From the NCBI GenBank assembly GCA_963754335.1, contig CAVWFQ010000003.1:1364001-1428000 (forward strand): a DNA stretch of 64,000 nt. The letters run 5' to 3'. The translations under genes were made by a program, and so were the position numbers. The notes under the pieces were generated by a model. The model ran no database searches. It was not told the DNA's origin and saw only the letters and a list, made by a program, of their open reading frames with translations. The stretch comes from JBBSDP01 sp963754335 (GTDB taxonomy: Bacteria; Planctomycetota; Phycisphaerae; Tepidisphaerales; Tepidisphaeraceae). Below, piece after piece: positions 46,049-55,866 of this stretch (the first letter of the stretch is position 1; each line of letters opens with the position of its first letter).

Positions 46049-48341
46049 TCACCGTGGATTTCCACTTGCAAGCCATGCAACCGCGCGCGGGTTGCCGGCA
46101 CTGGCGGCCATTTCGATAAGCTTTTTTCCTCGTTTGGCGTCCACAGCAATTGGATACCTTTCGGAGCACAATAGCCGTCCCAACTGCCACTGTGCCTCCG
46201 GAATATTGAACGGGGCGCCTGAAAGCTCTTCTAAATCGCTCAAACCACGATCGATATCGACCGAAAATCCAAAACTGCCTTCAACATGGCACACGTCTAA
46301 AATAATCCGAGCGCTGACATCGTCGCGCGCAACGGCCCGAAACAGCAACAAGCGACAAAGGTATGAGTCCGGCTTTTCCAGGTCATGCGACCTCGTTGCA
46401 AACATCGCCATCGCCTGCGTGTTCCCCCATAGCGCCCCACGAGTAAGTAGCCACTCGTGATCCCCATCCCAATTAACGGGCTGACCACACAAGGATTCTT
46501 CCGTGAAGACTACGCGTATCATGCGAGCCATCAGAGCTGGCTCGCCGCGAAAGGCTCCTTCGAAAAGATCTTTCAAGGCATTCTCGCAGTCGCCAATTTG
46601 TTCATCATTTTTCACGACGTCGAACCATGCCCGTGTCTGGCCGAAGTCTATTGCCTTGATTAAAAATGGGCGGGCTTTCGCGGGGTCGCCGGTCAGGCCG
46701 CCGACTCCGTCGGTGTAGGCGCGCGCCCAGGAAATAGTAGGCCGAGGGTTCATTGTCGGCCGCCGCATCATTTAACAATTTAAGCCCTAATGCGTGGTCC
46801 GGAGAAATTCGGATTCCACGCAACAGTTCATTTCCGACGACCGCCATCGCAAGAGGCACGTGATGTTCGGCGGCGCTGAGAATCCAAGGCTTCCACTCGG
46901 CCGGCGTGACCGTTGGCATCATCCCATTGATCGCCGCAAGAGCCGCCCACGTTAGATCCGTCGGTTCGGCTTTGCCGGACACCGCGTTCGAGTGGAGTCG
47001 ATCGATTGTTTGAGGAGCAGGCGGTGGATCAATACGGTACCACCAATCTTCCATCTCGCCCCGGTCTTGGACCGCCGAATCCCATTGTTGATCAACGCCC
47101 TCGTTCGGCTGTGTGGATGGCTCCGCCGCACGTTGTGAACTCGATTGCGACGTGGCGGATGGTTGGCCATTTTCCGCAATCCATTTAACGGCGTCGGGCA
47201 AATGGGATTGCGCCGCAAAGTTCATCAGCGTACGCGCGTGTCGAATATCCTGCTTGACGCCGCGACCGGCAAAATAAGCATGTGCCAGGAAGAAATGAGC
47301 GACCCCCATGCTATCGCCAGATTTCACGGCACGATTCAGCGTTTGGATACCGCGTTGCATTTGCACGGTAGATCCACGGCTGCCCCAGATCTGTGAATCC
47401 GCAACGCTTAGTTGGGCGATACTGTCCCCTGATCGCTCTGCTTGAATCAGTAGCCGATGAACCAGTGGGTCGTCTCGTTTAGTCGGAGTCAAATGGTCTT
47501 TGACGAGGTTGTCATACTGTTCTGGCGCCTTCGGATTTGCCCAATAGTCGTCAATCTTTAGGGCGTAACGGCGGGTCGATTCTGGATCTGACCAGAGTGC
47601 ACCGCGTTGAACGTATCGAAGAAACTCCGTCTCGCTTCGAATTGGATCGCCCGAACCATAATGCTCAGCCAGCAGGCGGATGGCCTGGCAATCCCCCAAC
47701 TCTGCAGCTTTCTTGACGAGCGCCTCGCTTCTTTCACTTTCCCCAGATCGAGCGAGAACCGACGAAAGATACAGTGCTGATGGGTAGTAACCTTCGTTGA
47801 GTGAACGCTCGAAATAGTGCGCAGCGGTCGTTAGATCCTTGTGAATACCCGCAATCCCCGTTGCGTAAATCGTAGCCATCCCATTTAAAGCGCGGGGATC
47901 ACCGGCATCGGCTGCGCGGCGAAGCATTTCCAGCCCACGTTCGACAGTGGCAGAATCATTCTTATCGTCCAAGAAATGCCTTGCAAGCACATCTGTTGCC
48001 GCGGGGATGCCCATGCTGGAAGCCTTTTCGACGTCTTTCCAGCCCACGGACGCAATCTCCGGCGAAGGGTCGTTCAGTCTCGCATATCCACTCCAAAACA
48101 ATGACTCACCGTCCTGTTTATACCGTTCTGACCACCTACCTAACCGAATGACCGCATCTGGACTCAGTGGCGCACCAAAATGATAACATTGCTCTTCGGA
48201 CGCCTCGATGTCCGTGCGGTGGCGGAGACGATCGGTGTTCTCCGCTCCATGCACAATGCTATCAAGATGAGCGATCGCCCCATAAAGACAGGGCACCAGC
48301 ACAACGCACTTGGCAATCGATCGTCGAACATCGAAACGCAT
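46049..48341 (-). CDS. SEL1-repeat protein, frameshifted
   Basis: This secreted or periplasmic-looking protein has about 763 residues: a basic start, a hydrophobic segment (CVVLVPCLYGAIAHL), then many SEL1-type helical repeats with the Ala/Gly pattern, such as AADAGDPRALNGMATIYATG and KSGDSMGVAHFFLAHAYF. The frame breaks near 46725 (YYFLGAR joins AYTDGVGGLTGDPAKA). SEL1 repeats bind partner proteins. It starts four bases after the truncated gene on the same strand, so the two formed an operon. Confidence 0.8.
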
Positions 48342-48345
48342 TTGC

Positions 48346-48750
48346 TCATCCTCCGCCCAAGCTCAAGATTATCGAACTCGTAAGGTCCCAAGGCTTCTGG
48401 CCCTTGGCGACGTCGCCATTATTCTCATACCCTACGGACGGATTGAGTGACCAGTGGATAGGACCGAGATCGCCTTGAATTATTTTCAATGTTATCTTCG
48501 TGTTGAATGTTATGTTCTCGGACCGTAGTTTTTCGTAGGGGGAAGTATACATGTATTTGGCACTAGCAGAAAAATCTACAACATCTTTGTCCGCGCAGTA
48601 TAAGTCAAAATCAGCGTCGACTTGTGCGTAGAGATCGGTACTTGTGGCCGATAAATCGCCACCAACTTTCGGCGTTACGTTTAGGTGCGTGCCCTTCTGA
48701 TCGCCAATTTTGACTCCATAGGAGGCGCTGCCCCCAAAGGACGGTTCCAA
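48346..48750 (-). pseudogene. C-terminal fragment of a beta-rich protein cut by mobile DNA
   Basis: The 134 residues visible are alternating hydrophilic/hydrophobic strands (LYAQVDADFDLYCADKDV, KITLKIIQGDLG), like the end of an outer-membrane or extracellular beta-barrel. The only possible start, TTG at 48750, lies inside the repeat GGTTCCAACTAAAGG that borders the IS-rich region. So the original N-terminus has been lost. No matching upstream half was found beyond the insertion at 50.3 kb. Confidence 0.6.
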
Positions 48751-48780
48751 CTAAAGGTGACGGGTTCCAACTAAAGGTGA
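48743..48780. repeat. Tandem GGTTCCAACTAAAGGTGACG copies left of the IS
   Basis: Two adjacent copies of this 20-base unit (starting 48743 and 48764) lie left of the IS. Two more copies lie to its right, near 50331 and 50398. A second unit, TGACGCGAACGTTTATTT, appears twice on the right (50306 and about 50353). They look like solo ends of earlier insertions of the same element family. Confidence 0.7.
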
Positions 48781-48786
48781 CGCGAA

Positions 48787-50305
48787 CGAATGGCGTTTAC
48801 TTTGGCCTCTCGACTATATCTCCTTTGCGTCGCAGCTCTTTACGGAGCTGGGCGCGGGGCCGGGTCATCTTGGTGTACGTGTCCTCTCGATCTTTCACCA
48901 CACGCGGTTCGTGACGATCCGGACGATGTGGATTGATCAACAGTTCAGGCAATTCTTCGGTGGGCACGGAGCTGAGCAGCCAGCGCACCGTATCGAGGAA
49001 GCTGATGCGGTCGGGATCGAGTCCCTGGCGCTGGGCCGCCCGCAGCATCACCAGGTGGATCAGGTTGTACACCAGCGCGTAGATCACCAGTTCCTTGAGC
49101 ACGCCTTCGGCGGTCTGGCTTTTGAGTTTGCGCATGTTCAGCGTCGTCTTCAGTTGCGCGAAGTGGGTTTCCACGCGCCAGCGCACGCCGTACAACTCGA
49201 CGATCTTTTCCTTGGGATAGAGGATCGGGTCCAGCAGCGTGGTGGCCAGGGTGACTTCCACCGTCCGCTGGCCCTTGCGCGGCAGCATAAATCGCAATTC
49301 GCGAATTTGCAGTGATTCGGGGATCTGCGCGAATTGCTTCTTGCTCATCCACGTCGGTTGGGCCCGGGGCTTGAACCATTCGACGATCTGGTCGTGCTTG
49401 CCCAGGCGCTTGATGTACTTGCTGCGTGGCATTGGACGCTTGGGCTTGCGCTTGCTCTTGCGCTGCTTGCCATACCCTTCGCGGTGTTTGCGGTAGGGCC
49501 GGAAGTCCACGATCGTTGCTTGATGGATGCGGAAAAGCCCCTCAATCCCGCGGGAGAAGAGCATCGACAGGTGCACGAACGAGCAGAAGGCGCGATCCCC
49601 CACCAGCAGGTCGCCGGCGCTCAGCAGCGGATGAAGCATCCAGACTTTGGATTGTTCGTGCGTGTAGAGCGGGAAGCCCATCGCCTGGATGAGCAGGCCG
49701 GTGAGGGCGTCGAACAATCCCAGCACCTTGGGCACGGGAAAGCCGCACCCCTTCTTGCATCCTTTGGGCTGGCCGAAGCGCTTCTGCGAGGAAGGCGTGT
49801 CCGGGGCGATCGTGCTGGAGCCGTCGACCAAATACGCCCGCAATCCGCACCACAACCCCTCGGGCGACGAGCAGGCCCGGCGCATCGCCGTCGACGACTC
49901 GATCAACAACTCCGCCAGCACCGCCAGCGGCAGGCGCATGCGCGCCTTGCAATACGCCGACGCCTTGACGGGGGTACTGCTCAGATGCCGCAGTCCGGTC
50001 ATCGCGGTGTTGAAGTTGAGGACCTGGAGGATGAACCAGTGGATTGTTTCCACCGGTCCCAGTTGCCGCTCGCGCCACTGGTAGCCGACCTTCTGGCAGA
50101 TCGCCAGGATCACCGGCGTGGAAACATATTGTTGGATGTCCTGCTTGATCCGCTGCAATCCGGTGGGGACACTTGCCATCCGTGGCCTCCTGTTGGTTGG
50201 TGACCTAAGCACCACCATTCTGACAGGAGGCTACGTCTTGCGCAAATGTAGTAAGTGCAGTAAATGCGCGAACTTACGACGCGAGGGTAAAGTAAACGCC
50301 ATTCG
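48787..50305 (-). mobile_element. IS4-type insertion sequence
   Basis: This 1.52-kb element is bounded by 17-base perfect inverted ends, CGAATGGCGTTTACTTT at 48787 and its complement ending at 50305. The flanking sequence TGACGCGAA (48778-48786) is repeated directly after it (50306-50314), a nine-base target duplication with the next base (C) ambiguous. It encodes one transposase. Both ends and the ORF are intact, so it may be recent and active. Confidence 0.88.
48797..50179 (-). CDS. IS4-family DDE transposase
   Basis: The product has 460 residues from ATG 50179, which has AGGAGG six bases upstream. RNase H-like catalytic residues are visible in YLVDGSSTIAPD (first Asp), GDLLVGDRAFCSF (second Asp) and the YREK-type region LYGVRWRVETHFAQLK (Glu). 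The N-terminal domain is helical, with a Lys/Arg-rich insert (RKSKRKPKRPMPRSKYIKR) in the middle. It catalyses cut-and-paste transposition of its own element. The frame is intact, unlike many genes in the window. Confidence 0.9.
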   Translation of the reverse strand: MASVPTGLQRIKQDIQQYVSTPVILAICQKVGYQWRERQLGPVETIHWFILQVLNFNTAMTGLRHLSSTPVKASAYCKARMRLPLAVLAELLIESSTAMRRACSSPEGLWCGLRAYLVDGSSTIAPDTPSSQKRFGQPKGCKKGCGFPVPKVLGLFDALTGLLIQAMGFPLYTHEQSKVWMLHPLLSAGDLLVGDRAFCSFVHLSMLFSRGIEGLFRIHQATIVDFRPYRKHREGYGKQRKSKRKPKRPMPRSKYIKRLGKHDQIVEWFKPRAQPTWMSKKQFAQIPESLQIRELRFMLPRKGQRTVEVTLATTLLDPILYPKEKIVELYGVRWRVETHFAQLKTTLNMRKLKSQTAEGVLKELVIYALVYNLIHLVMLRAAQRQGLDPDRISFLDTVRWLLSSVPTEELPELLINPHRPDRHEPRVVKDREDTYTKMTRPRAQLRKELRRKGDIVERPK

Positions 50306-50486
50306 TGACGCGAACGTTTATTTGTGGGATTCCAACTAAAGGTGACGCGAATGACGCGAACGTTTATTTTTCCGCGAACCTTCATTTTTCGATTTGGTTC
50401 CAACTAAAGGTGACGCGTCGGCTCTGTAGAAAACGCCTTGCTGAGCTCGCCGTTCGGCGCGAACCCGCCAACGTATTACTTATGAC

Positions 50487-50918
50487 ATGATCACCAGTAA
50501 GTCGCCAAGGAAGGTGGCGATGGTCGCGCTGGCCGCCGGCAAGGAAGCTTTCAGCGACTACTCCCACGTTTACAGCCCCAAAAAGTTCACGCAGCCACAA
50601 CTGTTTGCCTGCCTCGTGCTCAAAGAGTTTGAGAATAAGGACTATCGCGGCATCCAGCAGTTCTTGCTCGACTGCTCGGACCTGCGCGACGCGATTGGAC
50701 TCAAGCTCGTTCCGCACTGGACGACCTTGCAGAAAGCGAGCAAGCGCCTACTCGCATTGCCCAAGGTGCGCGAGCTCCTGCCGAAGGACAAATACCGAAG
50801 ACTCATGAAGACTCATTTCAATCGGAAGGCGTACCGCCGTCGGCCGCAGGTTGAAACGGTCTATTCGATGCTGAAACGGAATGTCGGCGACGCCCTGCGC
50901 GGGAGGAGCGCTGGCTGA
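50487..50918 (+). pseudogene. Collapsed transposase remnant
   Basis: The first 110 or so residues (SDYSHVYSPKKFTQPQLFACLVLKEF) match the N-terminus of a DDE transposase of the IS4/IS5 type. They are joined directly to a C-terminal piece (YRRRPQVETVYSMLKRNVGDALRGRS) containing the final Glu region. The catalytic middle with both Asp residues is deleted, so it is inactive. The 3' end runs into the RAYT remnant. Confidence 0.72.
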
Positions 50919-51341
50919 CGCTGACGCATGCGCAGCGATGGAAGCACTCCCACAACGCCGTGGGTCACGGGCATCTTTATCAGGGCCGGTTCAAGAGTTT
51001 CCCCATCCAGCAGGATCCGCACCTCCTGACGGCATTGCGCTACGTAGAGCGCAACGCCCTGCGCCGGCCGGGTCGAGCGGGCGGAGCAATGGCGCTGGGG
51101 CAGCGCATTCGTCCGGCTCGATCCTTCGCACGCGCTCTACTCGCTGCTCGCCGAGTGGCCGATCGAGCGGCCCCGCAACTGGCTCACTTTGCTGAACACG
51201 CCACAGACGGACAAAGAGGAAAAGCAATTCAAGGAGCACATCGACCGAAACCGGCCGTTGGGGGACGTTTCATGGATCACTCGTGCTGCCGCTACTGTCG
51301 GCGCTCGGCAAAGCCTTCGTCCACGCACCGCGCATCCCTGA
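50907..51341 (+). pseudogene. Broken REP-associated transposase (RAYT) C-terminal half
   Basis: Across two frames the translation reads HSHNAVGHGHLYQGRFKSF, then LRYVERNALR, then ERAEQWRWGSAFVR and RPRNWLTLLNTPQTDKEE, the standard order of Y1-type RAYT proteins. The N-terminal HUH part is missing and the frame breaks near 51070. It is therefore a non-functional relic, fused to the neighbouring transposase relic. Confidence 0.75.
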
Positions 51342-51818
51342 AATTCCCCGCTTGCTCAGGTGCACAAGTTGGACAAGGCGCTCACTGTACTGGATAAAGT
51401 CCTTGAAGGGTCGCGTCGCCCATGGAGGCGCACCGACAGCTTTCACTTTCGAGGCGGCGACTGATAGGTTATGTTCAGACGGGTTCTCGGTCATAAATAA
51501 TGGTCCGCTGTCACGCTGAGAGTTCGTAGATCGACGAAATAGCGTCTATGAGCCCGGTACTGCCTGAGCAATGGTACGTCGAAGCCCCCGGAGAAAGAAG
51601 CGGGCGAAAGACTTACCGCTTCCATTTCTCACGAAAAATCTTGACACTTTCGGAAACCTCTGTCTCTCACCGCCAAACGGAAGGCCGAGCGCAGGCGTTG
51701 AATGGACACGGTCCGAGATCTCGACGAGGCCGATGGTCCACAACGATCCGACGACGGGGGTGACCGACATCCGCGGTGGCTGAGGATGCGTATGACGCGG
51801 CGTGCCAATCCCGACGAC
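51342..51818. other. About 480 bp without a gene
   Basis: This lies between the RAYT relic and the first REP element. Short ORFs exist on both strands but none has recognisable motifs. It is probably debris of older insertions. Confidence 0.5.
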
Positions 51819-51899
51819 GCGCGGACTCACGTCCGCGGCTATTAAGGATGCGCGACGCGGTTTGCGCACTCCTTAATAGCCGCGTGGCGTCAGCCCGCG
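51819..51899. repeat. REP-like hairpin, copy 1
   Basis: The stem arms GCGGCTATTAAGGA and TCCTTAATAGCCGC flank a 20-base loop. Constant outer parts are GCGCGGACTCACGTCC on the left and GTGGCGTCAGCCCGCG on the right. The copy at 52596-52680 has the same outer sequence and stem, with a different loop, in the same orientation. Similarity extends about 40 bases further left (ATGACGCGG). Confidence 0.82.
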
Positions 51900-51944
51900 T
51901 CTTCCCAAACGCTCAACGCTTCCAGCGCCGCAAACCCAACAGCA

Positions 51945-52469
51945 TCAATCCCGCACCCCGATCTCCAACAACCCAAACCGATCCGGCGGAAGCGTTTGCC
52001 CCTCGCTCCAACAAAGACCCCGGTGGTCGGGAAGGTACGTCGTCAGAAGGTGATCAAGGTGCTTTCGGTCGGTGACGCGCTTGCGGCTGCCTTCCCTCAC
52101 AAACCACTGCCGCCCGGGCTGATCCTGTGCGATGCCGAGGTATCGGCTTAGCACATTCTTAATTCGCTTTCGCACTTCGGCCCACTCAAGAAAGCCGTTC
52201 CAGCTTAGGACGCAATGGAAATGGGACGCATCAGTCGCGACGGCGTGAAGACGCCAGCCCTTGCGGCGGCAAACTTCGTGGGTGCCAAGGACGAGGATTT
52301 CTTGAAGTTTGTCAGTGAATGCAACAGCTTCGAAATTGGCGCGGGTGTCGTAACGGGATGCCATGTTGCAATCGCGCTTCAGAACTCCCTTGTTTCGCTG
52401 GACGTATCCGCGCCGGTGGCCCGGGCTCCAGGATCGATAGGCGTGGAGCGTGAAGTGGTAAACGGGCAC
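51945..52469 (-). CDS. RAYT-like (Y1/HUH) transposase between REP elements
   Basis: This 174-residue ORF from GTG 52469 (VPVYHFTLHAYRSW) has the HUH-type motif ATDASHFHCVLSW, a downstream helix with RKRIKNVLSRYLG and a basic tail region. RAYT enzymes cut single-stranded REP hairpins with a catalytic Tyr; LTTYLPDH holds a possible Tyr. The two flanking REP copies support the assignment. The longer ORF reading through the right-hand REP is not the real start. Confidence 0.68.
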   Translation of the reverse strand: MPVYHFTLHAYRSWSPGHRRGYVQRNKGVLKRDCNMASRYDTRANFEAVAFTDKLQEILVLGTHEVCRRKGWRLHAVATDASHFHCVLSWNGFLEWAEVRKRIKNVLSRYLGIAQDQPGRQWFVREGSRKRVTDRKHLDHLLTTYLPDHRGLCWSEGQTLPPDRFGLLEIGVRD

Positions 52470-52595
52470 GGAGCGAAAAGTATTGCGTATGGAGGACCGT
52501 CGCAAGCAGCGTGGTTTTGGGAATGCCGAAGACGCGCGCGATGCGGTTCGCAAGACGCGAAGAGGCGCATGACGCGGTTTGCGAAATTCCAAAAC

Positions 52596-52680
52596 GCGCG
52601 GACTCACGTCCGCGGCTATTAAGGATGTGCGCCACACGGGTTGCGCGCTCCTTAATAGCCGCGTGGCGTCAGCCCGCGCG
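52596..52680. repeat. REP-like hairpin, copy 2
   Basis: The stem and outer sequence are the same as copy 1 (GCGGCTATTAAGGA / TCCTTAATAGCCGC), with a loop that differs at several bases. It lies on the other side of the RAYT gene in direct orientation. The rest of 52470-52949 holds no recognised gene; the region 52690-52880 is plain intergenic DNA before the DUF1549 gene. Confidence 0.82.
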
Positions 52681-52949
52681 TCTGCGTCTCTCATCCGTCC
52701 GACTCAGTTCACCAAACCCGCATCCCGATGCGCCACCGCGTGCGCTTTCGAGGTGGGCCGCGCCGGTTTCTTCACCACATCACAATGCGGAATCGACACG
52801 ACAGATTTTTGAAACCGGCCAATTCCGGCCAAAACCGGTTATTCGCGGCCATGACAGAGCAGGGGCTATGAAACAGTGTTGTGTTCTGCGCAAGCAGAAT
52901 AGATTGGTTTCGATCCGGTGAGATACACGTTCAAGTGAAGCTGTGCTCT

Positions 52950-55781
52950 ATGCGTAGCGGTTGCCTATCAGCTCTTTTGTGCGCGGTGATCTGCGCCATC
53001 TCCCCGCTGATGGGGCTAGCGGCGGGACCGGATCGACCGCCCCATTGGGCATTCGTCGCGCCGGTCCGGCCGCCACTGCCGACAGTCAAAGATGAGAAAT
53101 GGTGCCGCAATCCGATCGATCGATTTGTTCTTGCCCGGCTCGAAGCGGAAGGACTGAATCCGTCGCCGGAGGCGGAGAAGATCACGCTTCTCCGGCGGCT
53201 CTACCTTGACCTCATCGGCTTGCCGCCGACGCCGGAGCAAGTCGATGACTTCGTTTCCGACGCTTCGCCGGATGCTTACGAAAAGTTGGTTGATCGGCTG
53301 CTTGCCTCGCCGCATTACGGGGAGCGGTGGGGGCGGTATTGGCTCGATGCGGCCCGCTACGCGGATTCGGATGGGTACGAAAAAGACAAGATGCGCTATG
53401 CGTTCTTTTACCGCGACTGGGTCATCAACGCCTTCAATCATGATCTTCCGTATGACCAGTTCATCGTTCAGCAGATAGCCGGCGATGAATTGCCCAACGC
53501 GACGCAGGATCAGATCGTAGCGACGGGGTTTCTGCGGAATTCGATGGTCAACGAAGAAGGGGGAATCGATCCCGAGCAATTTCGGATGGACGAGATGTTC
53601 GATCGGATGGACGCGATCGGAAAAAGCATTCTCGGCCTGACGATCCAATGTGCCCAATGCCACAACCATAAATTCGATCCCCTGACGCAGGAGGAGTATT
53701 ACCGGCTGTTCGCGTTCATCAACAACGATCACGAAGGGCAGCAGGTCGTCTACACGCCGGACGAGCAGATGAAGGTCGCGGACCTGACGCGGCAGATGCG
53801 CGAGATCGAAGCCAGCCTGCGCCGCGCGGTTCCGGATTGGCGCGAAAGGATGGGAAAGTGGGAGGATGAAGTCTCTAACGGGCAGGTCTCCTGGACGGTG
53901 CTGCCGCTGGAGCCGGTCGGGGAAGCGGATCAACGTTATATTCCCAACGAGGACGGTTCGGTGCTCGCCCAGGGATACGCGCCGACGAAACATACGCAGA
54001 CCTTTGCTTCGAAGACAAGTCTGTCTGGCATGACCGCTTTCCGTCTGGAACTGCTCACCGATCCGAACCTTCCGTGCGGCGGGCCCGGGCGGTCTTTCAA
54101 AGGGACCTGCGCACTGACGGATTTTTCGGTGGAGCTGGCCACCTCCGCGGATACTGGAAAAAAGACCCCGGTGAAATTTTCCTCGGCGTCGAGCGATTAC
54201 GACCAGCCCGAACGCGAGCTGGAGCCGAACTTTTTTGACAAGTCGACTAACCGGCGCGTGACCGGGCCGGTCCGATTCGCGCTCGATGGAGATGACAAGA
54301 CAGCCTGGGGGATCGACGCCGGCCCCGGCCGCCGAAACGTCGATCGCAAGGCGGTGTTTCAATGCGAGAAGCCGGTGGGCGCGGACGGCGGCAGCACGCT
54401 ACTCATTCACCTGAAGCAGAATCACGGCGGTTGGAACAGCGACGATCTCCAGAACAACAATCTCGGCCGGTTTCGCATTTCGATAACGACGGCTCCGGCT
54501 CCGGTGATGGCCGATCCGCTTCCGAAGCGCGTTCGCGAAATTCTCTCGATCCCGCGCGAGAAGCGGAATGATGCGGAGGTTGCGGAAGTCTTCAGTTACT
54601 GGCGGACCACGGCGCCGGAGTGCAAGAACGCCAACGACAAGATCGAGGCGCTCTGGCAACAGTGGCCGGCCGGCACCACCCAGTTAACGCTGATCGCGCG
54701 TTCAGACCCGCGGTCGACGCACGTGCTGACGCGCGGGGACTGGCTCAAGCCCAACCGGGCGGTGACGCCGGGCGTTCCGGCATTCTTGAATCCGCTGCCG
54801 GAAGGAGCCGACGCAAGTCGGCTGACGTTCGCCCGGTGGCTGGTGGATCGGAAATCACCGACGACCGCCCGCGCGTTCGTCAATCGCGTCTGGCAGTCTT
54901 ACTTCGGGACCGGGATCGTCGCGACGCCGGAGGATTTCGGGATGCGCCGACACGCCGAGCCATCCGGAATTGCTCGACTGGCTCGCGGTGGAATTCGAGG
55001 AGCCGGCTCTCGATGAGGCATTGCCATGGTCGGTGAAGCACATGCAGCGATTGATCGTAACGTCATCGACCTATCGCCAGGGCAGCCGGACGACACCCGA
55101 GATGCTGAGCCGCGATCCGTATAACCGGATGCTCGCCCGGGCTTCGCGCTTTCGTGTTGAGGGAGAAATCGTTCGCGATATCGCGCTGTCGGCGAGCGGG
55201 CTGCTGAACGAGAAGATGGGAGGCCGCAGTGTGATGCCGCCGGCGCCGGCATTTCTGTTTGCGCCGCCCGCCAGTTATGCCCCGTTTCCCTGGGTGGACG
55301 AGACGGGGCCGGAGAAATATCGCCGGGCCGTTTACACATTCCGGCGTCGTTCCACGCCTTACCCGGCGCTGCAGACCTTTGACGTGCCGAACGCCGATGC
55401 ATCGTGCGTTCGCCGGCAGCGTTCGAATTCGCCGCTCCAGGCGCTCGTCTCGCTGAATGAACCGTTGTTCATGGAATGCGCGCAGGCGCTGCGCGCAAGA
55501 CGCTCGAGTCCGGCGGCGCGAGCGACGAGACGCGGATTGCCTACGCGTTTCGAAGGGTCATGGCTCGTTCTCCCCGTGATTCCGAGCGAACGGAATTGCT
55601 GGAATTGTTGAATAAGGAGCGGAAGCGATTCGCCGACGGATTCCTGAATCCCAATCTCGTTGCAACCGGCAGCGATCAGCCGGCGGATCTCCCGCCTGGT
55701 GTGACTCCAACACAATGGGCGGCGTACACGGTGGTGTCGCGCGTGATATTGAACCTGGATGAAGCGATTACGCGGGAGTAG
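52950..55781 (+). CDS. DUF1549/DUF1553 secreted protein, two frameshifts
   Basis: The start is ATG 52950, giving a signal peptide (MRSGCLSALLCAVICAISPL). The DUF1549 region follows (NPIDRFVLARLEAEGL, YGERWGRYWLDAARYADSDG, CAQCHNHKFDP with a CxxCH heme-type motif). A middle discoidin-like segment precedes the DUF1553 region (LTFARWLVDRKSPTTARAFVN). Frames break near 54945 and 55495. The joined length is about 940 residues. This family is greatly expanded in Planctomycetota and pairs with DUF1501 genes, as here. The role may be cell-envelope or polysaccharide processing; the exact reaction is unknown. Confidence 0.85.
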
Positions 55782-55811
55782 TACATTGACCGTCGAAGAC
55801 CCTCACCCCAA

Positions 55812-55837
55812 CCCTCTCCCAGAGTACTGGGAGAGGG
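55812..55837. repeat. CCCTCTCCCA hairpin between DUF1553 and DUF1501 genes
   Basis: Arms CCCTCTCCCA (55812-55821) and TGGGAGAGGG (55828-55837) surround GAGTAC. The preceding CCTCACCCCAACC matches a short intergenic hairpin seen in many bacterial genomes. It lies 30 bases before the DUF1501 start. Confidence 0.65.
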
Positions 55838-55866
55838 AGTAAGAAGAACGTCTCGGACAAACGATT

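Noticed and set aside
48743..50417. CRISPR array
   Set aside because: The repeated 20-base unit has irregular spacing, lies around an IS and has no regular spacers or cas genes nearby.
51546..51869. 107-residue minus-strand ORF reading through REP copy 1
   Set aside because: Its N-terminal part is just the translated REP sequence, and the rest has no motif.
53016..54362. 448-residue minus-strand ORF opposite the DUF1549 gene
   Set aside because: Antisense to a recognised family and without a ribosome site or known motif.
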